Source: Agaricus subrufescens (taxonomy: Eukaryota; Basidiomycota; Agaricomycetes; Agaricales; Agaricaceae). Taken from it: a DNA stretch of 64,000 nucleotides. The position numbers and the translations under genes were made by a program. The notes under the pieces are model-generated. The model worked only from the letters and a program-made list of their open reading frames with translations. It had not been told where the DNA came from and did no database searches. Shown one piece after another: positions 24,787 through 36,477 of this stretch; the stretch's first letter is position 1; the number at the start of each line of letters is the position of its first letter. The stretch is from contig CM057060.1 of assembly GCA_029945375.1 (NCBI GenBank), positions 1,488,001 to 1,552,000 on the forward strand, in the 5' to 3' direction.

Positions 24787-26161
24787 ATGGAGTAATGGTC
24801 TTAGATAGGCTATCCTTTGTGTGTGTGTTGTATTTGGTGTTGGGGGGGGACGGGAGTGTCAGTCACCTTGGTTATTGTTGATGGCATTTCTGTTGTTGAG
24901 GTCTAAGAGTGGGAATGGGCGACGTACGTGGACATTCCCCGATGTGGTCCGATGGTTGTCCGATGGACGGTCATTTCCTGTTTTGATTATCCGCATCACA
25001 TACATACGAATTCAGGTCGGAAGCCTCGGAGGAGGGACTGACTCGACCCGGGTAAACCTCTCACGTCGATCGTGTTACAAAGTTCAAACTGTATTACCAG
25101 CTGATGACCATAAAACCCAGGGGAAACTAGTAAAAAAGGTACATAAACCCTATACCCGAAATATAAAAGAAAAGAGAAAGGTAACAGACAGCAAGTTCGA
25201 TTTCCCGCGAATAAAATACACGTCAATAGGCAAAACCGCAATGGGTTAAAGTTGAGACGAAACCAAAAAAAAAAAAACAAACTAGATGAATGGAGAAAAA
25301 AAAGTACAGGTCGGACATAATATAAAACACTTATCGAAACACTGGGTAAGTTAGATAGCTAAGGCGCCTAGAATTGCTTGTCGTTTAGCTCCTGATCGAT
25401 CAATAAAGTGGGCGATTGACGGGAGTGAGAGTCGGTAGGATTAAGAATAGCATGATGCGACGGTGGTAAGGCTACGTTGTGGGAAATAAATAAAAGGATC
25501 AAGGAAGAGATCAAGGGAGGAAGGCACCAAATCAGTGACAGAGCGGAGTTAAGTGAGTTTAAAGAGTATTGGGGGAGGGTGCAATTTTAGAAATGCAAGG
25601 ATCCAGAACGAGAAAGACCGATGGGTAGAAAGGGAACGAGCAAAAAAGACCAAAGGGGAAGAAGTTAAAGAAGCAGTGGACCGGACGCTCTTGTGTGTCA
25701 TGTGGATAGCGGTGCGGCGGCGGCGGCGAAAGGTCAACCAACTAAGAGTCGAATGCCAATGCGCGCTATTATGGTCCCAAAGCTCCAAGTAACTGCCACC
25801 CGTTGGCCATCGGGCCATCAACTCCATGTGAAAGAACTTGAAAACAAAACCGAAAAAAGGGTAAAGAAAGATGACCCAAAGGTTCCCCCAGTTATTAATG
25901 TCAAGAGTGAACCTAACTTTGGCGAGAGTTGAATCAAGGGTATCATCAGAAATCCAAAGGCTTCGAATCTTGGGGTGGAAAGGGTATGATGGGGATAACA
26001 CTTGAACCCAGCTAAGGCTTCTGGGCGTCACGAGGCTCATAAATAAGAGAAGGTTTGTGTTATTAGGGGTGCAGCCGCCCATCAAGTTTCAACCGCAGGG
26101 TCCTTCCCTTTCTACATCTTTTGTTTCAAGTTGCTGAGTCATCATGGATAGGTTGGAGTGT
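24787..26161. other. Convergent 3' region between NOC3 and the TEA factor
   Basis: About 1.4 kb between two stop codons facing each other. It contains a G-run near 24843, a poly-A tract near 25265-25277 and a long purine-rich run (25500-25700). An open frame of 178 codons on the minus strand (25549-26085) follows the TEA gene stop directly and has low-complexity composition. I read it as part of a long 3' untranslated region, not as a gene. Confidence 0.45.
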
Positions 26162-27905
26162 TCAAGATGGTAGAGTTGTTGTGACGGCGTATCTGACAGG
26201 TGGGAAAGCGTGGGCAAGCGAATGATTCGTGTGCTTTGTATTGTGAGGTTGCATGGGAAGCGAATACGAGCCCATGTTACCATTAGACATCATTCCACTC
26301 GAGTTGATACCCACTGCTCCGTTGATGGGAACACGCCCTGCATGATGAGGCTGGGAATATGACGAGAGGCTGGTAACAGTATTTGATGGCGTATGTAGAC
26401 CTAGCGAACCACCTGGTGTGAAGCCACGGCTCGAGCCGCTACTGTTGAAGTTGGCCGCACTCGTCGGGGAGGATGAAAGCGATAGGGGCCGGACAGACGC
26501 CATGTCCATAGCCGACCCCGAACTGCGCGATGTAGAGGGATAGTTTAGATAGCCCATGAGTTCAGCCGACGGCAGAGGACTTCCAGATGCTCTGTCCAGC
26601 TCGTAGATCACGAAGAGGAGTGATGTTCCATCGACGATAATTTCTTGAGTGATATTAGTGGGAACATCTACAATCACGAAAATTGGTATCAAAATTCCGA
26701 AAAGAGAGAGGGAATACGTACTGGGATCGAGCCATCGACAGCGACTTAGGTGGGATTCGGGGAGGAGAGCGTTCACAGTACCCAAAGTGACTTCGGAGAC
26801 CTGAAGAGAATCTACGTCCTCTGCGATGGTGGTACCACCCACGATCGTCTTGGTGATGCACTTTCCACTAGATGACCAGACGTGAGAAAGATAGATATTG
26901 GCGAGGAACCCTTGGAGAGTAGAGGGGCAATTGATGTCATCGACAGTGGATATTCTTAAGCAAATTCTGAGTTGGAGCGGTTGGTAAGGCATGTTCAGTG
27001 GAACCAGCTGATCCATGCGGATGAGTAAAGGGGACATTCCATCAGCGGTGAGCCGTAAAGCCCGTATTCGGTTGAGAGACTGGTGTGCTTTGGAATACTC
27101 GGAAGCCGGAGCAGTATCCGTAGGTGGTGTACGTGATGAAACGCGACCATAACTGGAGTATTCCGGAGTGGAGTTGGTGAAGGAAGGGCTATATGACGAT
27201 GCGGAGGATACGATGTTCCGAGGGTCTGCTGAATAATTATGGGCAGCGGAGGCCATATCGAGCTGACGGGCTGCGGGATAGTCGGGGGAGGGCAGATACT
27301 GGTTCTGGAAATCTGGTGGAGAAAAGTCCGGCGAGGCCGAAGTGGAGGAGTATCCATCGGTGTCGTCAAACTCCATGGGTATGAGGCCATGGGACCAGTG
27401 ATCCTCGAGTTTGATAGGTGAGCCAGCGGGGGGGCTAGCGTCGGCGAGCTCTTCGCCACCAGCGACGAGCTGATATTCTACAAAAATAGATATGAGGATC
27501 AAATTAGCATCGAGATCTGTGCCGTTGGGCGTTACCTGGTTCTCCCTTCCACATGTTGCGTAAGACCTGGATGTGACTGGCGACCTGCTTCTTGGAGCGG
27601 ATGATGTTGTGTTTTTGCAGGTAGTCGACGAGGAACTGGTTGCGCCATCGGCTCCTGCCGCGCGATTGGGGATATGTGGCGAAGGGGGAGGTCCAGTATT
27701 CACGGAGGCCTGGAAGAAAGGGCGATGAGAGGGGAGAAGAGGCAGGAGGAGGGGACTGACCTTGGACGAACACTTTCTCTATCGACTCGGGCCATACTTC
27801 TGCGCCGCTGCCATCCTTGAGGAGCTTTCTGTGTTTGCGCTGGGGCGTGAGGGACTTGCTGGACACGGAGTCTGGGAGGGGAGGGAGAGGGATTGGGAGG
27901 GGCAT
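26162..27905 (-). CDS. TEA/ATTS-domain transcription factor (AbaA/TEC1 family)
   Basis: Nuclear DNA-binding protein. The N-terminal TEA domain spans about residues 22-100: QRKHRKLLKDGSGAEVWPES, IEKVFVQ, then after a short intron GLREYWTSPFATYPQSRG, RSRWRNQFLVDYLQKHNII, and RSKKQVASHIQVLRNMWKGE, which is the recognition helix region. The rest includes an acidic stretch (PMEFDDTDGYSSTSASPDFS), Ser/Pro-rich linkers and a central beta-rich part (LQLRICLRISTVDDINCPST and ITQEIIVDGTSLLFVIYELD). That part is consistent with the cofactor-binding domain of TEA proteins. The tail is Ser/Gly/Asn-rich. In ascomycetes the family controls conidiation (AbaA) or filamentation (TEC1); its role here is unknown. 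About 520 residues, with the start at 27905 (MPLPIPLPPLPDS). Confidence 0.9.
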
Positions 27906-28618
27906 GGGGGAGAGACGGGAGGAGCGGTGGAGATTTGAGAGTTATATAGATGTGCACCCTTGCATTCCGGGCCTATTCTGCTGGTGGATTTGGAATCTGG
28001 CCAGGTCGGGCAGGCATCTGGCAGAAGAAAGAAGATCCGAGATGGGGCCGACCAATCGGGAAGGTGGGAGCCACCGCTCTGGAGATAGCCCAAGCGCCCG
28101 TGTCTAGATCCTCATCGGGGCTCCCGATGGAGATCCTGCTCATGCCCTTCCTCGCGCACGCCCCGCGCCTCCTGCGCGTCCTGGGGCGGGCGAGAGGCTC
28201 TCCAGGGCGCGCGCGCATGCCGCTGGGGGGGGCTGGAGCGCGCGAGAGGCTGGGCAGGATCGCTGGGCGCAGAGCACTGCTGTGGTGCCGTCTTAGAGGC
28301 TACCATATGAGGAACGGAGGAGGGGGCCGAAGACCGATAGAGGACCGACGCCGGAGGGGACGGCCCCGCTCTGTTTGTTCCAGGCAGGCTCCAGCGTCGA
28401 CTCCCGGAGTCACAGGTGCCAGCCGGGCATAAACGCACGGCCTCCGCGCAGATTTAGCAGCCCGATGGCGCCCCCCTGATTATGGAAGGTCCGACCCAAG
28501 GACTTGGATGCGCGCCGAATGGGGTTGCGGTGGGAAAGTGCCTCCCACCCGGGCCTCGTCACGGTGACCGCGTAACGCTGATACGTGTGCGCGATTTGGC
28601 AGATTATCAGTGGTAGGA
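27906..28618. promoter_or_regulatory. GC-rich divergent promoter region of TEA factor and VPS23
   Basis: About 710 bp lie between the two divergent start codons. The core (28120-28420) is markedly GC- and CpG-rich, with GC alternations such as gcgcgcgcgcatgc near 28209-28222 and a G-run near 28224. Open frames here on both strands are by-products of GC richness and are not called. Confidence 0.5.
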
Positions 28619-30269
28619 ATGTCCCTCATCCAGCTCTGGCTGCGCGACAAGGCCGCGTCCTACGCCAATGCCGACCGCGTCTACACCGACATCGACGCCG
28701 CGCTCTCCCGCTTCGCCGCGCTCCGCCCCAAGCTCGACGTATACAGTATGCACACCGGTCTCTTGGCCTCCCGTCCGCGCTGACCACACCTGTGCCCAGT
28801 ATTCGATGATGGACGCTCCCACCTGCTGCTCTGTGTTCACGGGCTGCTGCCCATCAATTACCGTAATACATCGTACAACATCCCCATCGCCGTCTGGGTG
28901 ACACGCGACTACCCTCGTCATCCCCCTATTGTGTATGTCGTGCCGTCAACGGATCTTGTCGTCAAAGCGAGCCGAGCAGTCGACGTCAGTGGCCGGTGTA
29001 ATTTGGAGTATATGCAGCAATGGGAGCGTAAGAGCGAGGTCAGTTCGGTCCGATCTGCTGTGGTCTTCCGCGCCTGACGTCATTGATTGGCAGGGATGCA
29101 GTCTCTCTGCCCTCCTCGACGCAATGCAGGATCTCTTTTCGCGAGAACCACCGCTCTACGCCAAGCCCCGGGCCCAGGCCGTGCCCTCGAGCAGCCACGC
29201 CGGCCCCCCCACTCTCCCCCCCAAGCCCGCCCACGCCCCCGCGCTCCCCACCCCCCCGCCGGGCCCAACGCCCACTCCCCCGCCGCCGCTGCCCCCGCAC
29301 CCCGTCCTGCCCCCTCCTCGCCGACCCCCCGCTGAATCATCCCGCCGCCCACCGCCCTCCGCGCCCCCATGTCGTCGCCGCGCCGCTGCCCGTGCACGCC
29401 CCTCGCCGAATGTCCTGACCATGGTTCCCGCCGTGCCTCCCCTCCCCTCCTTCCTCCTCCCCCACCGCCGCCGCTGCCGCCGCCACATCCGCCGCTTCCG
29501 CTCCCGGCTGCACAGCCCGTCGCCCAGCCCCCCCACAGCCCCCCTCGGCCGACCGTTCCCTCCGTCCCCGCCCCCAACCTCCTGGACGAAGACACTCCGG
29601 ACGCATCTCTCCCCGGCAACTCTCCCGCCCCTCCACGTCCTCCCAACCCCGAGACTCTCAGACTCCATTCTCAAGTGCATGCGAAGCTGACGTCAGAGTT
29701 CAACTCGCTAGCTCAGGCTATGGCCCTTGATGCCGAGAGGCTCCGGGCACATCAGACAGACCTTCTTGCCGGAGAGCCTGCCATACGGGACGAGATGGCG
29801 CGGTTGGAGGCTGTCAGAGACGTCTGTCGTAATGTCGCTGACAGGACACGACGCGCAGTCAACCTTGCTGAAGCTAATGTCGCCGAGCTGCGGCGCAAAG
29901 GCGAGCCAGAAGTCGATGAACTGGTCTGCGCTACCAGCATCGTCCATGACCAGTCAAGTCCTTCTTTTGACCCACGTCTCATCATCCTCACATTTGTCGA
30001 CAGGCTTATCAACCTTGTGGCAGAAGATAACGCCATCGAGGACACCATATACCATCTTCACCGTGCCCTGAATTCAGGTCGAATCGATTTAGACAAGTTT
30101 TTGAGAGTAAGTATTTTGCCATTTTTTAACATCCATGACCCTTGGTTGACAAAAATGCTGACCCGGTTTGTTTCAGGCAACTCGAGCGCTTGCAGAGGAG
30201 CAATTTACAAAGAGGGCCCTGATCTACAAAATTCAAATTGGTCTTGGAATAATCACTTCCGCTAATTAA
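28619..30269 (+). CDS. VPS23: ESCRT-I subunit VPS23/TSG101 (UEV domain)
   Basis: Binds ubiquitinated cargo on endosomes and recruits later ESCRT complexes. The UEV domain fills the N-terminus: MSLIQLWLRDKAASYANADR, then after an intron FDDGRSHLLLCVHGLLPINY, SYNIPIAVWVTRDYPRHPP, IVYVVPSTDLVVKASRAVDV. It lacks a catalytic cysteine at the expected place, as in the family. A long proline-rich linker (about 29165-29640) follows, then a coiled coil (LAQAMALDAERLRAHQTDLL to VAELRRKGEPEVDEL). The C-terminal steadiness box is formed by exons LINLVAEDNAIEDTIYHLHR and DLDKFLR joined to ATRALAEEQFTKRALIYKIQ, ending IGLGITSAN with TAA at 30267-30269. The linker changes reading frame; an intron 29433-29515 (gtgcct...cacag) would restore it in phase 0 but has no obvious branch site. 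Confidence 0.88.
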
Positions 30270-32083
30270 TGCTGTAGAGTGTCACGTTCCAGTATATGTG
30301 ATCTGTTGGGGATCTAGGTAAATTTGGCCAGTGGCGTTATATGCGGTAAAGACCCCAAATTCCTGTCCGGTGTCCCTGAAATCACAATTATCGATATGGT
30401 CAAGAGGTTCCAGCTCCAAGGTTTGTTTAAAAAGATATATAATCGCCCTTGTCAGAGAAGGCTATTTGTCACATCACTAGACCGTGCCTATATCCTGGGA
30501 ATGTTCAGCTACCCGTAGACAATAGATATCTCACGGATATCAGATAATTTTCGTGTGACTTATTAGCCGTCTACCACGAGATCGGTCCGGTCCTTGTGAA
30601 CAATGGAATCTATTGTTTGCCTCCCTTCTTCGGCCTTCCTCGATGGATTTTTTGCCATTTATGGAGTGCTTCTCTGTTCATATTCTGGTAGCTTGGCAGC
30701 GCTCATACTTAAGGTTCCGCCCAAGACCGGTGCCGGCAGCATCGCGAGCCGCCCGGGGATTGTGGTTTTTCCGTGTTCGACCACCTCCTGAGGTTATCCG
30801 CACCGTCCCTCAAAAGCTATCGCGCTCTCGTGCAAACACCTGTGAAAAATCACCGATCGACTGCGCGGATAGATTAATAATCGATCACATTGCCACACTC
30901 TGATCGTACTAAGGGGAAGGGGGTCGGTGGTCAGCCCTGGGTCAGCCGCTGTGGCCGCCTGTGACCGATAAGACCTCTTATAGCTAACCCTTTGTATTCT
31001 TGCACAACAGATCGATCAGATACTCGTTGAAGCTTAGACCTAAGATAAGCACAAGGTCGTAAGACTTCGCGGTCAAGAATCATATTTTGGGGTGGGTGAC
31101 AGTCGCTTCGCCGGCTTGAATGTTTGTAACACCGCCATACATCATCACTTGCCATCGCTACACTCCTTATATTTATTGTTTTTAGGCAAGGCACTTCCGG
31201 GCAATGCTTAGCGGCAGGACGTGAGGTTAAGGGTTTCATGGCACTCCGCCAATTCGCTGTGCCGAGACTGCCAGGACCGTGACCGGTTAACTGTTCGCAC
31301 AGGCTTAAAGTATCCCCGGCTTCACGGCTCGGGTCATTTATAAATAACATATTTTTTTTACCCCCGGTCATCTGCCGGGTGTAAGCTGTTGAGAATTAAA
31401 TATATGTCTGCGGCATTGCGACAATGGCGTAATTGTAATTGTCTTTCAAAGACGCGGAAGCTGCTTTAACGGGAATTTCAAGGGAAAGAGATCTTCGTCA
31501 TCGGCGGCGCATATGTTCGCATGTATTGCATATTAAGATAGTTTCAAATTTCTAAGTGGGTTATCACATTACACTTCGGTGATGTGTTATCTACACACGG
31601 GGAACAAAAAAAAAAACTTACAAATCGTTCCCCCCCCCTTTGATATACTAAGTAGCCGTTACCGGTGTGTGGCTATACCCCTCTGTCTCCTTTATACTTT
31701 TCAATCAACTCTTGTTCCGGTGTTCCGCACACATTCAAAACAAAAGAGTGCTCATGACCCGCCCCCGCCCCCCTCAAAGGTCCGGCCTGTTTGAACCGAG
31801 GTAAGAAAAGAAAGTTTATAGACCAGTCTCACTGTCACACGTTCAAAAACAAAATTACTGGCACATAATACAGCCAATAATGCCTCGGGTACTTTTGATT
31901 GTCAACTGTTCCATACGTCAGCGATATGTATGAGTGTTTACTGTATATGTATAATGACGCGTCGGAACAATTTCTGTCGAAACCTTGCAAAGCGTGACGT
32001 TTAACTTGGAAAGTACCGGTGATTGCTTATCCGGAATTCCCATGTGAGCAACGTTTCTCGTTTGACCCCGAGCTAAGCATTGG

Positions 32084-32135
32084 TGATGTTGATGATGATG
32101 ATGATGATGTGATGATGATGATGATGATGATGATG
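32084..32135. repeat. (GAT)n microsatellite
   Basis: Roughly 16 GAT/ATG units with two interruptions (gtt and an extra tg). It lies outside any gene I can support; on either strand it would encode only Asp, Met or His/Ser runs. Confidence 0.9.
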
Positions 32136-32916
32136 CTACTCCCGGTGGCACACGTTATTACCAACATTCTACATGCCAATCGAACACGTCTTCATTATTC
32201 TTATGCAATGATACAGTTTAGCAGGAGTCGATCATCATCGCGTCCTGTATCAAGCTTGAGCTAAAAAAGAAAAACCCTCCTTTTTTCCCTACCTTTTTTT
32301 TTTTCTTCTGGTTAACTCGCCACTAGTAATCTACCCAAAAAAGAAAAAAAAAACCCCATGTGCTCATTTCAACAGACTCAATACAAATGTAATGAACAGA
32401 ATCTCTTCTAGCCAAGAGCTTGTATTGACATACAGCATAGCACTTCTTGTCTTTTTCTCTCATATGTTTTAGCCTGAGTATAAAAAAAAATAAATTTCAG
32501 GTACTAACCTCCTTGGTCACTCCTGATACATTGAACTATAACTTATCCCCCACATTTTACGATATGGTGTAACGTGGGTTGTAGACTACGGGCTGCTATC
32601 TCCGAATGATAAGCCATCAACTGAACATTACAACCATTTATGACCACATTGTCATTAACGTAGCTCACATAAATTCTCTCAACCTATGAACAAATTTGTC
32701 GATATAAGGTCTGGCTTAAGGGACCAAAATTGGATCAAAATTCAAGGTCCTACTTACCTACAGCGCCAAAATTTAGATCATTGGCTCGTGATTATAAGAC
32801 CGTATGTCAGTCTGCTACTTCCTCCCAGCGGACTATACATATCGATTACTTCTAATGTGTTGCTGCGCTGCTTCGCGGGTAAAAAAAAACCAGGGATCTG
32901 CTCTAAACGAAGAACA

Positions 32917-32939
32917 GCCGTTTTAGACCCTAAAACGGC
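32917..32939. repeat. Perfect 10-bp inverted repeat with 3-nt loop
   Basis: GCCGTTTTAG, spacer ACC, then CTAAAACGGC. It sits about 280 bp beyond the 3' end of the SRC1 homolog in the gene-poor stretch. It could form a hairpin in RNA (terminator-like or 3' UTR element) or be a protein-binding palindrome; neither is shown. Confidence 0.8.
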
Positions 32940-33215
32940 CCTAGTTCACCGTAGAAGAATTGTGTATCCCTCACAGCATTTATGTGGCCCAATAAGTTAT
33001 TATTAGTAGATGACCGAAGAATTAACCCCAGATTCAATGTAGCTAAAAGAGACGACAATGGTGAAAGCTTCAGAGAACCGATACCATGGATACAAAGCAA
33101 TTTCCTCCAAGCGCCATAGAGAAAAAACGTCCTTGGCACCCTAAATCTGAAAGTAAAATGGTCCAGGAAAATATGGGGTTCGAGACTCTCATTGAGCACC
33201 GGATCGGTGTCCCGA

Positions 33216-35975
33216 CTACGATTGCTCGACCGCAGCATTGGGTGATGCAAGTAGAACTGAATCGTCTGCATCGCCATCCACACGCCTCCCTCGATTCGAG
33301 CCAACCCATCTCCAGACGCGTAATTCGTCTCCGCCTTCAACTTCCTCCATATTAGTTCTAACATTAGCGTTTCCTTCAACCACCCGTTCAACTTGATCCC
33401 AAAGTCGCTTCCTTGCAGGAATGGAATGCTCGTCCTGTAAGATCAGGTCCCGTAATTGCAAAGACGACAAGTATGGGTGTGGCGCAGTAACCGGGTCCGT
33501 GTGGTGAGCGATTTCTTGGTTTCGAAGTGTGTCTAACGCAATCTGAACTAGCTCTCCAGTGCGTTTCGACTCTGTCTTCCGTCGGGCGTTACGCCGCCCA
33601 GCAAACACTGCAGCAACGATAATTGCGAGTGCGACTAGGAAGAAACACAAACGGGGATATATTAGTTCATCAAGCACTAAAAAGGTAACTAGCGTCAAGT
33701 GCGGTGGCGTACCGAATACTGTTGGCTTCCACTCAGCCCACACTTCCCTTGCCTTGACAATGGCGGCGCAGCTCCACGTCATGTCGGGCACCTTGTGAGC
33801 AAGGTATCGGTGTCCCCTTTCTCGGTTCAGAACTGTGATAACAGAGGGGGCTCAAAAAGACTTACTCAGAATCCTCTCCAATAATGATACCGCCCCACTG
33901 GTTGAGCTCTTGGATGGCTTCGTTAAAGATGTCCTCAAAGACAGGAAGTCGATTGGTCTACATATCCGTTAAGAAAAGCATGAAGTTATCGATGCGGGAG
34001 ACTTACCGGTGTCTTTTTCCTCATTATTTCCTTGAGTCTAGTTAATTCAATGCCCCACTCCTTGGCTTCAACATCGTCAGACCCCTTGGATGGCTGGTGG
34101 GCACCAGTACAGAGGCGTCTACCGCGTTCTCTTCCCAAGGTATTTTCAATAGCTCTTCCCAATGCACCAATGTGTAGTTTCCGCTTGGGATCTTCTAAAC
34201 AACGAGGCGGCAATGCGACGCTACCGAGTCCAGGAAGACCGTTCAAGCAGTCGTGCAAAGCCCCCCATATATATCCGGATGGAGAAGACGCTGTGGCAAA
34301 CGATGCGTTCGACCACTGGGGTGGCATCGACATGAAGAATAAGAGAGGATGGGGATGAAGAAGATAGCCAGAATCACATGTCACACTGAACTGGGTACAC
34401 GAAGCGTGGTCTGGGCAGGGCGTGCAAGACTCCGGCTGAGGAATGGGTACGAGAGGCGGTATTGGACACGGCGTTGAGTCCTGGTGATCGCCAGGTGGAA
34501 AAAGAGTTGTCCGGTTTTCAAGATTGCATTCTCGAGCCAATTCATGGCGTATCTTTAATTCTTGTGCGGCACGATTGGTATTGGAGCCAGTATCACAATA
34601 TCCAATTGTGGCGGACTGACTTTTGTAATCGCGTACATGATAGGCGACGATCGAAAAGAGCACCAGGAAGGACACCCTCAACAACCAGGATGGCTTCTCA
34701 TTTGATGCCAGCGGCGTAGGGGATCGTTTTGCTATTTCCAAACTTCTCAAAGTTCTATTCGGGACGGCAATGGCCTCCGGCGAGTCTTGTGCAACCTCCT
34801 CCACTGGTTGAAGGTTATCATCATCAAACTCTGCATTTACTTCCTCCTCCGCCTCCGCCTCTTCTTCGACATCACCCGCAACATCCTGGAGGACGTCTAC
34901 CAGTACTTCCGGTGGCTGTATTGAGGGAGGTGGAGAGGGAAAGTGGAGATTATGGACAGGCACAAAAGGTAAAGCAGGTTTGAATTCGGCAGCCGGGGGA
35001 GAGAAAGGTGAACGAGAGGGCGCTTGTGGGCGAGTTGGAGACGAGGGTGGAGAAGCTTGTGGAGGGGCTGAAAAGGATTTCCGGGATTTTTGTCCTGTGG
35101 CAGGTCTTCGAGGAATCCTCATTTTCACTGGGGAGGGACGCAGAGGGGAAGAATCCTCTGCACCGGACTGAAAAATATTATTATCCTCCCATCCGCTGTC
35201 CTCCGCCTGTAAAAACAGTGGTCATTCAATACATAGAGTTAGTAGGATAAGCTGGCTTTAGATCTACTTACATGCGAGACACCACGGGCTTGAGTGCTTG
35301 CATCTGCCTAAAAAGAGGATGTCAAAACTTGAATCTTCAACTTGAGCCCTCATACTTTTTTTCTAGTCCTGCCAACTTTTTTGACTGGCCGTTCCTCGAT
35401 TTCCGATTCACTTTCATGTATGGTATCAGCCTCAATGGCTTTCCTTCGTCGCGAGGCGGTACCCCCAATAGAGGGTTGCGCAGATGATCGACGTCGCTTA
35501 TTCTACCAAATTTGAGCCTATTATGATCTCTAAAAACAAGGCATTTTATCCACCTGTTCAGGCCGGACCGGAGATGTCTCTTCGTCTGTAGTGGCTACCG
35601 GGACTTTAGAAAGCCGTCTTGATGACCGTCGTGGGGGTGCCTGCTACAGCCGATAAGCGCTTCGCCTAAGTATTAAATGAAAGAGGAATGAACCTTTGTG
35701 ATGAGTTCACCGGTTACGCCATCGGTTATACCGTCATCGCTGGCGATGCTGTTCGTTTTCTTCAGCCGTTCCTTACCAAGCTGCGCCGCTTTGCCCTTGA
35801 TCTCCCGATGGAAGAGTTGGACTAGCTTTGCTTTCGAATATGGAGTAGGATAAGCGATATTGTGGTAGCCGAGAACTCCGAGAAGCTGTGACACAGTAAG
35901 CGAGGTTGGATCGAAGTCGGGCTGCAAATATTCGCCCAAAGCAATGATTTGCGCAGAAGTGAGTCGCGAAGACAT
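33216..35975 (-). CDS. SRC1: SRC1/HEH/MAN1-type inner nuclear membrane protein
   Basis: Anchors chromatin to the nuclear envelope. The N-terminal HeH/LEM-like fold is visible in the first 45 residues (SAQIIALGEYLQPDFDPTSL, then YHNIAYPTPYSKAKLVQLFH). A basic, Ser/Pro-rich nucleoplasmic region with an acidic run (about 34820-34870 in the DNA) follows. The first membrane span is WLLRVSFLVLFSIVAYHVRD. A lumenal region rich in Cys-Pro pairs follows (CTPCPDHASCTQFSVTCDSG). The second span is LCFFLVALAIIVAAVFAGRR. The C-terminal MSC winged-helix domain ends with ARKRLWDQVERVVEGNANVR and LRVWRWVG. Around 780 residues in several exons. The last 27 residues after WVG, to the stop at 33216, are not conserved in the family as I know it. 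It is head-to-head with the IF1-like gene (139 bp). Confidence 0.88.
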
Positions 35976-36114
35976 TGTGGGCTATGGAGGTAGAGCGCAA
36001 GAGTCAGAGCTGCACGGTCCTGCATCATCCAGGTCAATACCCACGCGTCTCGCGTGAATCAGCCACGTGCCTGCTCATGACATCACTTCCATTTCCCGCT
36101 GGTCCTCGCCAATC

Positions 36115-36451
36115 ATGTCTTCCGGAACGACCTCGCAAGTAAGCCTCCCGCCCTCAGTACAGCACACAAATTTCACAGTTTTGTCAGGACAACGCATGGA
36201 AACAGAAAGAGCAGGGAGAGGAGGCCAGATACATCCACCAGAAGGTCAGTTCTACTACATACAGGTTTTCCACGCCAGCTAGATTCTGAGCGATACTACT
36301 CCAACAGGAACAGGAGCAGCTAGCGGCCTTGCGGGAACAGATGGACAAGGGAAAGGAGTCTGTTCCTGACAACGATAAAGACTTTGAAGGCGGGTTTGGT
36401 GGACAGGAAGACCTAGAAGATCGGTACGCTACGACAAGTGGAGAGCACTAG
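36115..36451 (+). CDS. IF1-like ATPase inhibitor, short form
   Basis: Resembles the inhibitory region of mitochondrial F1Fo-ATPase inhibitors: the joined exons read WKQKEQGEEARYIHQK then EQEQLAALREQMDKGKE, like the KRE-x-EE-x-Y...EQL-x-ALR pattern of that family. Three exons; coding exon 1 is just 24 nt (MSSGTTSQ). The first intron (donor 36139) has two acceptors 9 nt apart, 36178 and 36187, both in frame, so FCQ may be present or absent. The second intron starts after ARYIHQK. The predicted protein is 74-77 residues with an acidic, Gly-rich C-terminus (FEGGFGGQEDLED). I see no N-terminal mitochondrial targeting sequence, although the family normally has one. An upstream out-of-frame ATG lies at 36077. 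Only 26 bp separate its stop codon from that of the convergent SQR gene. Confidence 0.7.
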
Positions 36452-36477
36452 AACAGACGATAAGACATGTACAAAGT

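Larger units (their letters stand above)
30270..33215. other. 2.9-kb gene-poor stretch
   Basis: No gene is supported between VPS23 and the SRC1 homolog. Open frames (30613-30903 plus, 30931-31371 minus) have no recognisable domain. The stretch holds homopolymer and low-complexity DNA: poly-A near 31609, C-runs near 31630 and 31760-31780, a (GAT)n microsatellite at 32084-32135, poly-T and poly-A runs near 32290-32360, and a perfect 10-bp inverted repeat at 32917-32939. It may be a decayed transposon site, but no terminal repeats or protein remnants were found. Confidence 0.5.

Noticed and set aside
25549..26085. 178-codon minus-strand open frame after the TEA gene
   Set aside because: Low-complexity, follows a stop directly and has no recognisable domain; interpreted as 3' untranslated region.
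27950..28432. Open frames on both strands in the GC-rich promoter
   Set aside because: Stop codons are rare in GC-rich DNA; Arg/Gly/Ala/Pro composition without any motif.
29040..29680. Long antisense frames across the VPS23 proline-rich linker
   Set aside because: Reverse complement of a Pro-rich coding tract; Gly/Arg-rich shadow with no independent support.
30931..31371. 146-codon minus-strand frame in the gene-poor stretch
   Set aside because: No recognisable family and no intron or promoter support; I could not match it to transposon proteins.
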